A stretch of 64,000 nucleotides of DNA, from assembly GCA_964351395.1 (NCBI GenBank), contig CAYGOF010000002.1:388550-452549 (forward strand). The letters run 5' to 3'. Each line of letters starts with the position of its first letter. Positions within the stretch are counted from its first letter, which is position 1. This DNA comes from Imperialibacter sp964351395. Lineage in GTDB: Bacteria > Bacteroidota > Bacteroidia > Cytophagales > Cyclobacteriaceae. The notes below the pieces were generated by a model. That model was not told the DNA's origin. It worked only from the letters and a program-made list of their open reading frames with translations, and did not search any database. The position numbers and the translations under genes were made by a program. Below are positions 9,348-17,781 of the stretch, piece by piece.

Positions 9348-9498
9348 ACACAGTTTGTTGATAGCTGTGGCCAAAATTAACAATTGGCCTGAATAAACGG
9401 CTACACGGCGATACTTTATCCCCTATTTTCCAATATTGGATCAAGAGCGCTCGAAGTGAATCAAATTTTAATTGAAATAACTGGCCAAGTTTAGTCGC

Positions 9499-9525
9499 TT
9501 GAGAAGCTCCTCATTTGTTAACTTG
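9499..9525 (+). promoter_or_regulatory. Possible promoter of the helicase gene
   Basis: TTG at 9499-9501, a 17-bp spacer, then TAACTTG at 9519-9525. This resembles the Bacteroidota promoter TTG-N17-23-TAnnTTTG but is one base short in the -7 box. It ends 5 bp before the ATG, so a transcript from here would have almost no leader. Confidence 0.35.
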
Positions 9526-9530
9526 CGGTC

Positions 9531-11816
9531 ATGAGTATAGATGCTGAAGAGGAATTCTTAAAAGAACTAAATGAACCTCAAAGGGAAGGTGTAGTCAATA
9601 CTGAAGGCCCATCAATGATCATCGCAGGGGCCGGATCAGGAAAAACCAGGGTGCTGACTTACCGCATAGCTTATCTGATCAAATTCAAACAAGTTGATCC
9701 CTTTTCCATATTGGCCCTAACTTTTACTAATAAGGCGGCCAGGGAAATGCGCAATAGAATTGAAAAAGTGGTAGACAATGATGCCAGAAATATCTGGATG
9801 GGCACTTTTCACTCCGTTTTTGCCAGGCTTCTAAGGTCTGAGGCCCACCATATCGGTTACCCCAGCAACTTTACCATTTATGATGCTGAGGATTCCAAAT
9901 CGCTCATCAAAGCGATTGTAAAAGAACAGGGGCTCGACGACAAGGTGTACAAAGCCAATGCAGTCTTTAGCCGCATATCAGGAGCAAAAAACAACCTGGT
10001 ATCCTGGCAGGACTACATCAATAATCCTCTCTATCAGGCCGATGACGAAAGCCAAATGCGACCCCAAATTGGCAAGCTCTACATGTTATATGTGCAGCGT
10101 TGTTTCAAAGCAGACGCCATGGACTTCGACGATCTGCTATTCAATACCAACCTGCTTTTCAGAGAGCATCCCGACGTACTCAACAAATACCAGCAAAGGT
10201 TTAAGTATGTACTAGTCGACGAGTTTCAGGATACCAATATCTCACAATACCTGATCACTAAAAGGTTGGCTTCTGTGAGGCAAAACATAGCGGTGGTGGG
10301 CGATGATGCCCAGAGTATCTATGCTTTTCGGGGAGCCAACATCCAAAACATCCTGAACTTTGAAAAAGACTACCCCGATCTGCGGATCATTAAGTTGGAG
10401 CAAAACTACCGTTCGACTCAGAACATTGTCAATGCAGCCAATTCGGTGATCGTTAAAAATAAAGCGCAATTGCATAAAAACGTTTGGACCTCAAACGAAG
10501 AAGGTCGCCTTATTGAGCTGATCAAAGCCACGAGCGACAATGAGGAAGGCAAATTGGTTGCTTCTACGATTTTTGAACAGAAAATGAACCACCAGTACCA
10601 CAACAGCGATTTTGCTGTTTTGTACCGGACAAACAGCCAATCGAGGGCCATGGAAGAAGCCCTCAGGCGCATGAATATTAAATATAAAGTGGTTGGGGGC
10701 TTGTCCTTTTATCAAAGGAAAGAGATCAAGGACTTGTTGGGCTACTTGCGTTTTACAGTCAATCAAAATGACGAACAGGCGCTTCGGAGAATTATCAATT
10801 TGCCTAAGCGAGGCATCGGAGGCTCTAGTATTGATAAAATCATTGTCGCAGCAGACGAACAAGGAACATCTCTTTGGGAAATTATTGATAACATCCATCA
10901 CTTTATTGGCGGAAGGGTGGGTGAATCCATCACCAACTTTGTCAACATGATAAAGAGCTTCCGCATTACCATGGAAAAAAGTGATGCGTATGATGTAGCT
11001 CAGTTGATTGCCAAAAACTCGGGCTTGTTGAAAGAGTTGTATGAAGACAAAACGGTTGAAGGCCTGAACCGTTATGAAAACGTGCAGGAATTACTTAACG
11101 CAATCAAAGAGTTTGTCGACAACCCGGAAACGCCCGACAAGACCCTTGGCGCTTTCCTACAGGAGGTATCGCTGCTGACAGATGCCGATGATAAGAACAA
11201 AGAAATGGACGATGCCGTCACCTTGATGACGATTCATATGGCGAAGGGCCTGGAATTCAAAAACGTGTTCGTCGTAGGAATGGAAGAAGATCTTTTCCCT
11301 TCCCAAATGATGCTCAGCAGCAGAGCCGATCTGGAAGAAGAAAGGAGGCTGTTTTACGTGGCCATTACAAGGGCTGAGCATCACCTTTTTCTAAGTTATG
11401 CCTTGAACAGGTATCGGTATGGAAGACTAAAAACTTGCGAACCAAGCCGTTTTCTTGCCGATATTGACAACAGTTTCTTGCAGGTAAGCAAAACGATGGG
11501 GAGCCAACAGGTGCTGCCGGGGGTTCAGGGCCAACATTTTGGCAACCGTTCTCTCATTGCTGGATTTCCCGAGCAAAAACCTCAAACCCAGCGCCACTTT
11601 GTCAAACAAACAGCCCACCAACCCTCCTCCGATTTCAAGCCAAGCGACACCAGTCAACTCGTTGTTGATAATAAGGTAGAGCATCCGAAATTCGGTTTTG
11701 GCAAGGTAGTCAGAATGGACATAGACGGAGCGAATAGGAAGGCAATCATTGACTTTGAGCAGTTTGGAGAAAAAACTTTGCTTTTAAGCTTTGCCAAATT
11801 GAGAATAGTAGAATAG
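9531..11816 (+). CDS. ATP-dependent DNA helicase, UvrD/PcrA type
   Basis: 761 residues, the normal size for PcrA/UvrD superfamily 1A helicases. Walker A AGAGSGKT is at residues 32-39, motif Ia is ALTFTNKAAREM, motif II is VDEFQDTN, motif III is VVGDDAQSIYAFRGA, motif IV is LEQNYRST, motif V is TIHMAKGLEF and motif VI is EERRLFYVAITRA. The C-terminal tail ends in a Tudor-like segment (VEHPKFGFGKVVRMD), which in PcrA binds RNA polymerase. It unwinds DNA 3'-5' in repair and in removal of stalled complexes. Confidence 0.95.
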   Translation: MSIDAEEEFLKELNEPQREGVVNTEGPSMIIAGAGSGKTRVLTYRIAYLIKFKQVDPFSILALTFTNKAAREMRNRIEKVVDNDARNIWMGTFHSVFARLLRSEAHHIGYPSNFTIYDAEDSKSLIKAIVKEQGLDDKVYKANAVFSRISGAKNNLVSWQDYINNPLYQADDESQMRPQIGKLYMLYVQRCFKADAMDFDDLLFNTNLLFREHPDVLNKYQQRFKYVLVDEFQDTNISQYLITKRLASVRQNIAVVGDDAQSIYAFRGANIQNILNFEKDYPDLRIIKLEQNYRSTQNIVNAANSVIVKNKAQLHKNVWTSNEEGRLIELIKATSDNEEGKLVASTIFEQKMNHQYHNSDFAVLYRTNSQSRAMEEALRRMNIKYKVVGGLSFYQRKEIKDLLGYLRFTVNQNDEQALRRIINLPKRGIGGSSIDKIIVAADEQGTSLWEIIDNIHHFIGGRVGESITNFVNMIKSFRITMEKSDAYDVAQLIAKNSGLLKELYEDKTVEGLNRYENVQELLNAIKEFVDNPETPDKTLGAFLQEVSLLTDADDKNKEMDDAVTLMTIHMAKGLEFKNVFVVGMEEDLFPSQMMLSSRADLEEERRLFYVAITRAEHHLFLSYALNRYRYGRLKTCEPSRFLADIDNSFLQVSKTMGSQQVLPGVQGQHFGNRSLIAGFPEQKPQTQRHFVKQTAHQPSSDFKPSDTSQLVVDNKVEHPKFGFGKVVRMDIDGANRKAIIDFEQFGEKTLLLSFAKLRIVE

Positions 11817-11823
11817 ATTCGCC

Positions 11824-11872
11824 AAAAGTTTCGTTTCGGAGTAAGAACACTCTACCTTTAGTTGAAACTTTT
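11824..11872. repeat. 9-bp inverted repeat between the helicase and DUF4290 genes
   Basis: AAAAGTTTC at 11824-11832 and GAAACTTTT at 11864-11872 are exact inverted copies with a 31-base interior. It could be an RNA hairpin in the leader of the DUF4290-murA unit or a weak terminator. No clear T tract follows on the plus strand. Confidence 0.45.
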
Positions 11873-11932
11873 CGATGCGATTTTTGTAAATTGCTAGGAA
11901 CCCGATTAGTGCAGCACCAAAACGGCGTTCCT

Positions 11933-12595
11933 ATGAACAACTTCAATGAAGATAAAAGCCCTTTAGTTTTGAGAGAATACGGAAGAAATGTCCAAAAGCT
12001 GGTCGACCATGTAAAGACCATTGAGGACAAAGAAAAAAGGACCCGCTTTGCGGAAACCCTGGTGGATTTGATGAAAATGATCAATCCCAATACCAAAGAC
12101 TACCCAGAGTATACCCAGAAGGTTTGGGACGATTTATACATTATGTCAGGCTTCGAACTTGAAGTTGACGGACCGTTTCCAATGCCTGAGAAGAGCATTC
12201 TTGGCCGTAAGCCAAGAAAAATGGAGTACAATACGCACAACGTTCGATTCAAGCACTACGGCAAAAACGTAGAGTTAATGATACAAAAAGCGCTGGCGTT
12301 AGAAGATGCTGAAGATCGGGAGGCAGCGGTTATATCTATTGGCAAACTCATGAAAACATTTCAGCTAGCCTGGAATAGAGACAATGTAGATGATGAAGTG
12401 ATTCTTCAAAATATTGAGCAGCTTTCGAAGGGAGACCTAACAATCGGCATCGACAAGGTAAAGGAGCAAAATCTTTTCGATCCTTTAATAAAGGAGAGGG
12501 ATTTAGTCTCTAGCCCACCCCGGCAGCAAAGAGAAAGCAGGGGCGGCAACAACAATAGAAACAAACGAAACTTCCAAAAGCGCAGGAGGAACTAA
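11933..12595 (+). CDS. DUF4290 domain protein
   Basis: 220 residues from the ATG at 11933 (MNNFNEDKSPLVLREYGRN). An upstream in-frame start at 11891 would add 14 unrelated residues. The body has the DUF4290 pattern (ILREYGRNVQKLV-like start, YPEYTQKVWDDLYIMSGF, MEYNTHNVRFKHYGKNVE), all helical and cytoplasmic. The tail is rich in Arg, Asn and Gly (about the last 25 residues), suggesting nucleic-acid contact. It is found in Bacteroidota directly before murA, as here: the murA ATG begins on the base after its stop codon. Confidence 0.88.
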   Translation: MNNFNEDKSPLVLREYGRNVQKLVDHVKTIEDKEKRTRFAETLVDLMKMINPNTKDYPEYTQKVWDDLYIMSGFELEVDGPFPMPEKSILGRKPRKMEYNTHNVRFKHYGKNVELMIQKALALEDAEDREAAVISIGKLMKTFQLAWNRDNVDDEVILQNIEQLSKGDLTIGIDKVKEQNLFDPLIKERDLVSSPPRQQRESRGGNNNRNKRNFQKRRRN

Positions 12596-13900
12596 ATGGC
12601 TTCTTTCAGGGTAAAGGGAGGGCAGCGCCTTAAGGGAGAAATAGTACCTCAAGGCGCCAAAAATGAAGCTCTCCAAATCATTTCCGCCGTTCTACTAACG
12701 CCTGAACCTGTACACGTCAAAAAAATCCCAGACATCAGGGACGTCAATAAACTGATCGAACTGCTGGCAGACTTTGGTGTTCAGATCGAAAAAACCGGCC
12801 CGGAGTCTTACATTTTTACAGCGAAGGACGTCAACCTGGATTTTCTGGACTCCGACGAGTTCAAGGAAAAAGCTGCGTCATTACGTGGCTCCATCATGAT
12901 ACTCGGACCGCTCCTAGCCCGTTTTGGAAAGGGAAAAATACCTAAGCCAGGTGGTGATAAAATTGGTCGCAGGAGACTAGACACGCACTTTATTGGGTTT
13001 CAAAAACTGGGTGCCCAATTCGATTACGACCTGGGAACTGGTTTCTATAATGTTTCTGCAAAGGAACTTACAGGTACTTATCTCCACCTCGACGAAGCAT
13101 CCGTAACAGGTACTGCAAATATCATCATGGCCGCGGTTATGGCCAAAGGAACAACTACGATCTACAATGCAGCCTGTGAGCCATATATTCAGCAGCTCTG
13201 CAAAATGATCAATAGCATGGGTGGCAAGATTGCTGGAGTTGGCTCCAATTTATTGATTATTGAAGGAGTAGAACGCCTTGGTGGTACGACCCACACAATG
13301 CTACCTGACATGATCGAAATCGGAAGCTTTATCGGGCTGGCAGCCATGACCCAGAGTGAGATTACGATAAAAAACGCACGAATTGATCAATTGGGGATCA
13401 TTCCAGAAACGTTTAGACGGCTGGGTATCGCACTTGAATTTCGAGGCGATGATATCTATATCCCAAGCCAGGAACACTATATCATTGATTCTTTTATAGA
13501 CGGCTCTATATTGACCATTGCTGATGCTATCTGGCCTGGTTTTACGCCCGATCTGATCAGCATTGTATTAGTGACCGCTACACAGGCCAGAGGCACTGTA
13601 CTTGTACACCAGAAAATGTTTGAGTCACGACTATTTTTCGTCGACAAGCTAATCGATATGGGGGCTCAGATCATCCTTTGTGATCCGCACAGGGCAACTG
13701 TTATTGGCCTGGATCGCGCTTTCCCCCTTAGAAGCATCCAGATGACGTCTCCTGATATCAGGGCCGGTGTTTCGTTACTTATCGCTGCTCTTTCAGCTGA
13801 AGGCACCAGTACTATTCATAACGTGGAACAAATCGATCGTGGATACCAACACATAGAAAAACGATTGAATGCTATTGGAGCACAAATAGAACGGTTTTAA
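12596..13900 (+). CDS. murA: UDP-N-acetylglucosamine 1-carboxyvinyltransferase (MurA)
   Basis: 434 residues, full length. MurA adds enolpyruvate from PEP to UDP-GlcNAc, the first committed step of peptidoglycan synthesis. Family motifs: GAKNEALQIISA near residue 20 (Lys22 binds substrate), RGSIMILGPLLARFG near 97 and DMIEIGSFIGLAA near 240. In the catalytic loop the sequence reads PGGDKIGRRRLDTH, so residue 121 is Asp (codon 12956-12958) where E. coli MurA has Cys115. Asp at this position is known from naturally fosfomycin-tolerant MurA enzymes. It directly follows the DUF4290 gene and is probably translated from the same message. Confidence 0.96.
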   Translation: MASFRVKGGQRLKGEIVPQGAKNEALQIISAVLLTPEPVHVKKIPDIRDVNKLIELLADFGVQIEKTGPESYIFTAKDVNLDFLDSDEFKEKAASLRGSIMILGPLLARFGKGKIPKPGGDKIGRRRLDTHFIGFQKLGAQFDYDLGTGFYNVSAKELTGTYLHLDEASVTGTANIIMAAVMAKGTTTIYNAACEPYIQQLCKMINSMGGKIAGVGSNLLIIEGVERLGGTTHTMLPDMIEIGSFIGLAAMTQSEITIKNARIDQLGIIPETFRRLGIALEFRGDDIYIPSQEHYIIDSFIDGSILTIADAIWPGFTPDLISIVLVTATQARGTVLVHQKMFESRLFFVDKLIDMGAQIILCDPHRATVIGLDRAFPLRSIQMTSPDIRAGVSLLIAALSAEGTSTIHNVEQIDRGYQHIEKRLNAIGAQIERF

Positions 13901-13986
13901 CCCTCTTAAAGACAGGTTAATACCAGAGTTTCAAAGTAAAATATTTTTTTTTATATATTCGGTTTTTTAAAAGATCCCGTTTTTTG

Positions 13987-14766
13987 ATGAAATCACTATT
14001 TCAATCGCTCTCTTTTGTAGTTACTAGCTGTTTATTCACCATCACCGTTGGGCCAACATTTGCCGCAGCTCATCATAATAAGTCGCTGGAAACAGTATCT
14101 GAGTGGCCATCTGCAGGAAAAAATGGCAATATTTCTGACGAATTGAGACAAAACCCGAGGCTTACTTTGGTAATCATTGATAGTGAAACGAAACAAAAGA
14201 TAACCGCTAAAGTCAGGATACTCGATATGCTTAACAAGAAAGCCATTTTTGGTAAAATTGTAAGCGATACGGTGAAAATGAACCTACAAGCTGGCGGCGA
14301 TTATCGTATTGTGAGCAAAGCAGACAGTCACCTGTTCAACGAAGTTGAGTTCAACCTTGCCAAAGAAGACCTTGGACCGGACATTAAGATCACGCTGGAG
14401 CTAAGCCCTATCAAGGTAGGTATGAAACTCCAACTTAAGGAGGTATTTTTTGAAACCAACTCATCCAAGATGCTGGAAGAATCAATGGAAGAGCTAAAAG
14501 AGGTTTACGAATTGTTATGGGAACATCCCAATCTCGTTGTACAGATCGCTGCACACACGGATGACACTGGCACACATGATGACAATATGGAGCTCTCAGG
14601 CAGACGTGCTCAGGCCATCGTCGAAATTCTGAAAGACCAGGGTGTACCGGAAAATATGCTTGCTGCAAAAGGTTATGGCGAAACAAAACCGTTAGTCCCA
14701 AATACGTCCGAGGAAAACCGACAGAAGAACCGGCGGGTTGAATTTGTGGTGATCGACGTTAAATAG
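13987..14766 (+). CDS. OmpA-family outer-membrane/peptidoglycan-binding protein
   Basis: 259 residues from the ATG at 13987 (a TTG three bases earlier is in frame). It has a signal peptide (residues 1 to about 27, ending TFAAA), then a beta-rich part (60-135). The C-terminal OmpA domain (about 150-259) has VFFETNSSKMLEESMEELKEV, then HTDDTGTHDDNMELSGRRAQAI and the end motif NRRVEFVV. These residues hold peptidoglycan diaminopimelate in OmpA domains. It likely links the outer membrane to the cell wall. Confidence 0.9.
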   Translation: MKSLFQSLSFVVTSCLFTITVGPTFAAAHHNKSLETVSEWPSAGKNGNISDELRQNPRLTLVIIDSETKQKITAKVRILDMLNKKAIFGKIVSDTVKMNLQAGGDYRIVSKADSHLFNEVEFNLAKEDLGPDIKITLELSPIKVGMKLQLKEVFFETNSSKMLEESMEELKEVYELLWEHPNLVVQIAAHTDDTGTHDDNMELSGRRAQAIVEILKDQGVPENMLAAKGYGETKPLVPNTSEENRQKNRRVEFVVIDVK

Positions 14767-14799
14767 TCAGCCGGTACAACAAGGCACCATCTTTTCTGC

Positions 14800-14807
14800 T
14801 ACATTTG
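14800..14807 (+). promoter_or_regulatory. -7 promoter box for tRNA-Leu
   Basis: TACATTTG is an exact match to TAnnTTTG, ending 12 bp before the mature 5' end of the tRNA. That is the right distance for a short leader. No TTG is seen at the ideal -33 spacing. Confidence 0.5.
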
Positions 14808-14819
14808 TTTTTCTTTTAT

Positions 14820-14901
14820 GCGGATGTGGTGAAATTGGTAGACACGCCAGATTCAGAGTCTGGTGCCGCGAGGCATGGAAGTTCGAGTCTTCTCATCCGC
14901 A
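14820..14901 (+). tRNA. tRNA-Leu (anticodon CAG)
   Basis: A class II tRNA. The acceptor stem GCGGATG pairs with CATCCGC (14820-14826 and 14894-14900), with discriminator A at 14901. The D arm contains GGTAGAC. The anticodon stem CCAGA/TCTGG encloses the loop TTCAGAG, giving anticodon CAG (reads CUG, Leu). A long variable arm (TGCCGCGAGGCATG) and a T arm with GTTCGAGTC follow. CCA is not encoded. The convergent gene on the minus strand ends one base beyond it. Confidence 0.95.
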
Positions 14902-14902
14902 C

Positions 14903-15664
14903 TCATATTCTTCTCCAAATTTCAAAAAGCGGTTTCCCATCACTACTTTTTCCTGAGTGCTGCCACAGGTTTCCTTCGAAAACACATTGAAAGCTTAAGT
15001 CTTTCCCAGTTTTTTCGTCAGCCTCTGAATAGAAGGTGATATTTTCTGTATAACGTGATGGCGTGTGGGTGTAAGTACCACCAGCAGACGAAAGGAATTT
15101 ACCAGAGACAGTGTCGAATGTAACCCATTGAAAATATGAATCAGAAAGTATTTTTATCGTTCTTACTTTATACGAAGTTTTCACTGTATCACCTAAGTCG
15201 TTGACGTATGAAGTAGCATACCACAAACCGGCCAGTGCATCAGGCGAACCTTCATCCATTCTTTTCCAATCACCTAACACCCGACCGTCTCTTCCCATCA
15301 GTTTGTAACCAGTCGAAGTGGGTTTTGCCAGCAAAACATGTTTTTTTCCCACCTGCTGTGGATCGGGAGAATGGTAGCTAATCGTTACCGACATTTTGTT
15401 GTCAGTCATCTCATAGCTACCTCCGGAACTTGCCAGGAAATGGTGGTCTTTTGTCAGAAAGGATGCAATGGTGAAAAAGTCCTTCGTTACGATAAGGATG
15501 CTTGTTACAGGCCTGCCTTTGTCTTCACCTTCACTAACCCAAGCACCGATATACGGATCATTGGAAAGCATCTCATCAGCAAATCCGGCTTGTTCATTCC
15601 TATCGTAAGCTGGTGATAGCCAGGAAAAAACTGAAAGTAACCATATCGTACTGAGCCTAGCCAT
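14903..15664 (-). CDS. Secreted hypothetical protein, tandem-repeat paralogue A
   Basis: 253 residues from the ATG at 15664 (a GTG is directly before it). A short hydrophobic N terminus (to about residue 19) is probably a signal peptide. The rest is two similar halves of roughly 100 residues, each with the order G-W...F-T/W-A-x-F...FLxSxGGxYxxxxxxxxxxxFYS. It matches the neighbouring gene 15674-16432 over its whole length, including the end pattern W-HSGxSSxGxPxxE-W. I do not recognise a named family; a lipocalin-like beta-barrel is possible from the strand pattern. Confidence 0.75.
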   Translation of the reverse strand: MARLSTIWLLSVFSWLSPAYDRNEQAGFADEMLSNDPYIGAWVSEGEDKGRPVTSILIVTKDFFTIASFLTKDHHFLASSGGSYEMTDNKMSVTISYHSPDPQQVGKKHVLLAKPTSTGYKLMGRDGRVLGDWKRMDEGSPDALAGLWYATSYVNDLGDTVKTSYKVRTIKILSDSYFQWVTFDTVSGKFLSSAGGTYTHTPSRYTENITFYSEADEKTGKDLSFQCVFEGNLWQHSGKSSDGKPLFEIWRRI

Positions 15665-15673
15665 CACTTAGGC

Positions 15674-16432
15674 CTAGCGCTTAGACCAGACTTCGTAAAT
15701 AGGGTCACCTTTGCTACTCAAACCACTATGGTGCCAGGCACCTTCTTTCAAGGCGTAATCAAATTGCAAAGCTGCTCCTACCCTGGAATTGTCTCTGGAG
15801 AAGAACTCAATGTTTTCGGTGTACTTACCATTCCTAGTGGTATAGTTACCACCTCCTGTGCCGAAAAACTCGCCCGTTGAGGTATTAAAAGCGATCCACT
15901 GAAAGCGTGTACCCGACAGAATCTTCATCGTTTTACGTGGCCCACTGGTATCGCGGGTTGCAATTTTATCATCGTCGCCTTTTCTGCCCGACATGAGCCA
16001 TGGGCCCGCAAGCGCCCCCGGCTTACCTTTGTCTACATTGGTAAAGCTATAATAGACCGAACCGTCTGAATTACTAACCGTGAAACCATTTTTGGTCGTC
16101 TTTAAATCCAAATCAGCTGTTTGGCCAACAGTGGACTGATCAGAGGTGTTGAACTCCAGGCTAACCCTAATACTATTCTCCGTATTTGAGTAGCTTCCTC
16201 CCAAAGTAGCGAGGAAAGCTCCGCCGGCTTCTGCGTAAGTCGCCATCGAAAAGTAACCATCTGTCATGATGAGCATGTGCCTGGCCGCTTGACCATTGAA
16301 AGAAGCTGTACTAGTCCAAGCGCCACTCAGGTCAAGCACTCTAACACCAGGTGTAGATGCGAATGAGAGGTTAACAGAAGCAGCTATCGCCAGTATTGAG
16401 GCAACTGCCTTGAGTAGTGTACGTCGTTTCAT
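15674..16432 (-). CDS. Secreted hypothetical protein, tandem-repeat paralogue B
   Basis: 252 residues from the ATG at 16432 (MKRRTLLKAVASILAIAASV), an N terminus with a charged head and a cleavable hydrophobic core ending SFA. Two homologous halves: the first has LSGAWTS, YFSMATY and FLATLGGSYSN, the second has LAGPWLM, RFQWIAF and FFGTGGGNYTT. The family is the same as that of the gene immediately downstream (14903-15664), with 9 bp between them, so this is a recent tandem duplication or a pair with partner roles. The function is unknown. Confidence 0.78.
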   Translation of the reverse strand: MKRRTLLKAVASILAIAASVNLSFASTPGVRVLDLSGAWTSTASFNGQAARHMLIMTDGYFSMATYAEAGGAFLATLGGSYSNTENSIRVSLEFNTSDQSTVGQTADLDLKTTKNGFTVSNSDGSVYYSFTNVDKGKPGALAGPWLMSGRKGDDDKIATRDTSGPRKTMKILSGTRFQWIAFNTSTGEFFGTGGGNYTTRNGKYTENIEFFSRDNSRVGAALQFDYALKEGAWHHSGLSSKGDPIYEVWSKR

Positions 16433-16543
16433 TGTGGGTATGTTTTGAGTAATGTTACTCAAATTAATGAAAAACAACGGTTACCAGAAACATCCAATCA
16501 TGTCTGGCGAAATAATTCCAAAAATGGCGAGTACAGAAGTTGA

Positions 16544-17668
16544 TTAAACGTAGTTATTGAGCATCACTGGCATGACGAGCATCAACAAGTCCTCATTCTC
16601 ATCTTTTTCTACGGGCACAAGCAATCCAGCCTTATTAGCTGCCTGAAGCTTGAAAGATACTTTTTTAGATTCGAGGTTACTCAACATCTGGATAAGGAAC
16701 TGCGCATTGAAACCAATTTCAATATCTTCCCCATCGTGCTCACAGGAGAGTCTTTCGTTGGCTTCGTTAGAGAAATCAAGGTCTTCGGCTGAAATCATTA
16801 ACTCACTGCCAGTTATTTTGATTCTAACCTGATGGGTTGTCTTATTGGCATAAATAGCGATACGCTTCATTGAGCTAAGAAACTCTAATCTGTCGATCGT
16901 CATGATATTGGTGTTATCCAATGGGATCACATTGTCATAGTCAGGAAAGCGCTCATCAATGAGTCGGCAGATCATTCTAACATGCTCAAATTTGAAATAG
17001 GCATTCGATACATTGAACTCTACAGCCACATTGGTATTCGCAACAGGCAAGGTTGCCTTTAGCAAATTCAATGCTTTTCGTGGAATAATCATCGAGTTAG
17101 TAACATCAGCTGCCACATCTACCCGACGGTACCTTACCAAACGATGACCATCTGTGGCCACAAACGTGGTGTTGGTCTCATCAAGTTTGATGTACACACC
17201 TGTCATTGCCGGACGTAGTTCATCATTGCTCGTGGCAAAAAATGTGTTGTTAATGGCTGTTGAAAGTACGTCAGAAGAAATGTTAACAGAAAAACCATTG
17301 CTTACCTCAGGCACTTTAGGGAAGTCCGTCGCATTTTCACCTGAAAGCTTATAGCGCCCGTTGTCAGAGCTAATCTCAATGCTGTAAGTTTCCTCGTCCA
17401 CAGAAATAGTGACAGGCTGCTCAGGTAAATTAGAAAGCGTCTCAAGGAGAATCTTGGCCGGAACAGCAATACTACCATTTTCCTTCGCCTCTACTTCTAT
17501 TTCAGTGATCATTGACGTCTGAAGGTCAGAAGCAGTTACTTTCAATGTTCCGTCGGTGATCTCAAATAAAAAGTTCTCAAGGATGGGTACTACCGGATTA
17601 GTGGTAATCACACCTTTGATAGCTGAGAGTTGTTTGAGTAAGTATGATGACGAAACAATGAATTTCAT
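16544..17668 (-). CDS. dnaN: DNA polymerase III beta sliding clamp
   Basis: 374 residues, typical DnaN length, with three repeated clamp domains. Recognisable parts are MKFIVSSSYLLKQLSAIKG at the start, FVATDGHRLVRYR near residue 175 (the strand pattern of domain II), RLIDERFPDYDNVIP near 240 and the closing VMPVMLNNYV, which forms part of the protein-binding groove. It encircles DNA and tethers the polymerase. dnaA is not next to it, so the usual dnaA-dnaN order is not kept here. Confidence 0.96.
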   Translation of the reverse strand: MKFIVSSSYLLKQLSAIKGVITTNPVVPILENFLFEITDGTLKVTASDLQTSMITEIEVEAKENGSIAVPAKILLETLSNLPEQPVTISVDEETYSIEISSDNGRYKLSGENATDFPKVPEVSNGFSVNISSDVLSTAINNTFFATSNDELRPAMTGVYIKLDETNTTFVATDGHRLVRYRRVDVAADVTNSMIIPRKALNLLKATLPVANTNVAVEFNVSNAYFKFEHVRMICRLIDERFPDYDNVIPLDNTNIMTIDRLEFLSSMKRIAIYANKTTHQVRIKITGSELMISAEDLDFSNEANERLSCEHDGEDIEIGFNAQFLIQMLSNLESKKVSFKLQAANKAGLLVPVEKDENEDLLMLVMPVMLNNYV

Positions 17669-17704
17669 AGAATTATGTATTGTTAGGTAAGATTATTAAC
17701 CGAG

Positions 17705-17712
17705 CAAAGTTA
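17705..17712 (-). promoter_or_regulatory. -7 promoter box for dnaN
   Basis: On the minus strand TAACTTTG, an exact match to TAnnTTTG, 36 bp upstream of the dnaN ATG. No TTG lies at the ideal distance upstream. Confidence 0.5.
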
Positions 17713-17781
17713 TAACAAAAATTAGATTTGAGGGTAATAAAATGCTATTCCAATTTTAAACATTGAAATAGCGAAGAGTAC

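Noticed and set aside
17668..17760. Replication origin near dnaN
   Set aside because: No dnaA gene and no cluster of DnaA boxes or AT-rich unwinding region is seen around dnaN here.
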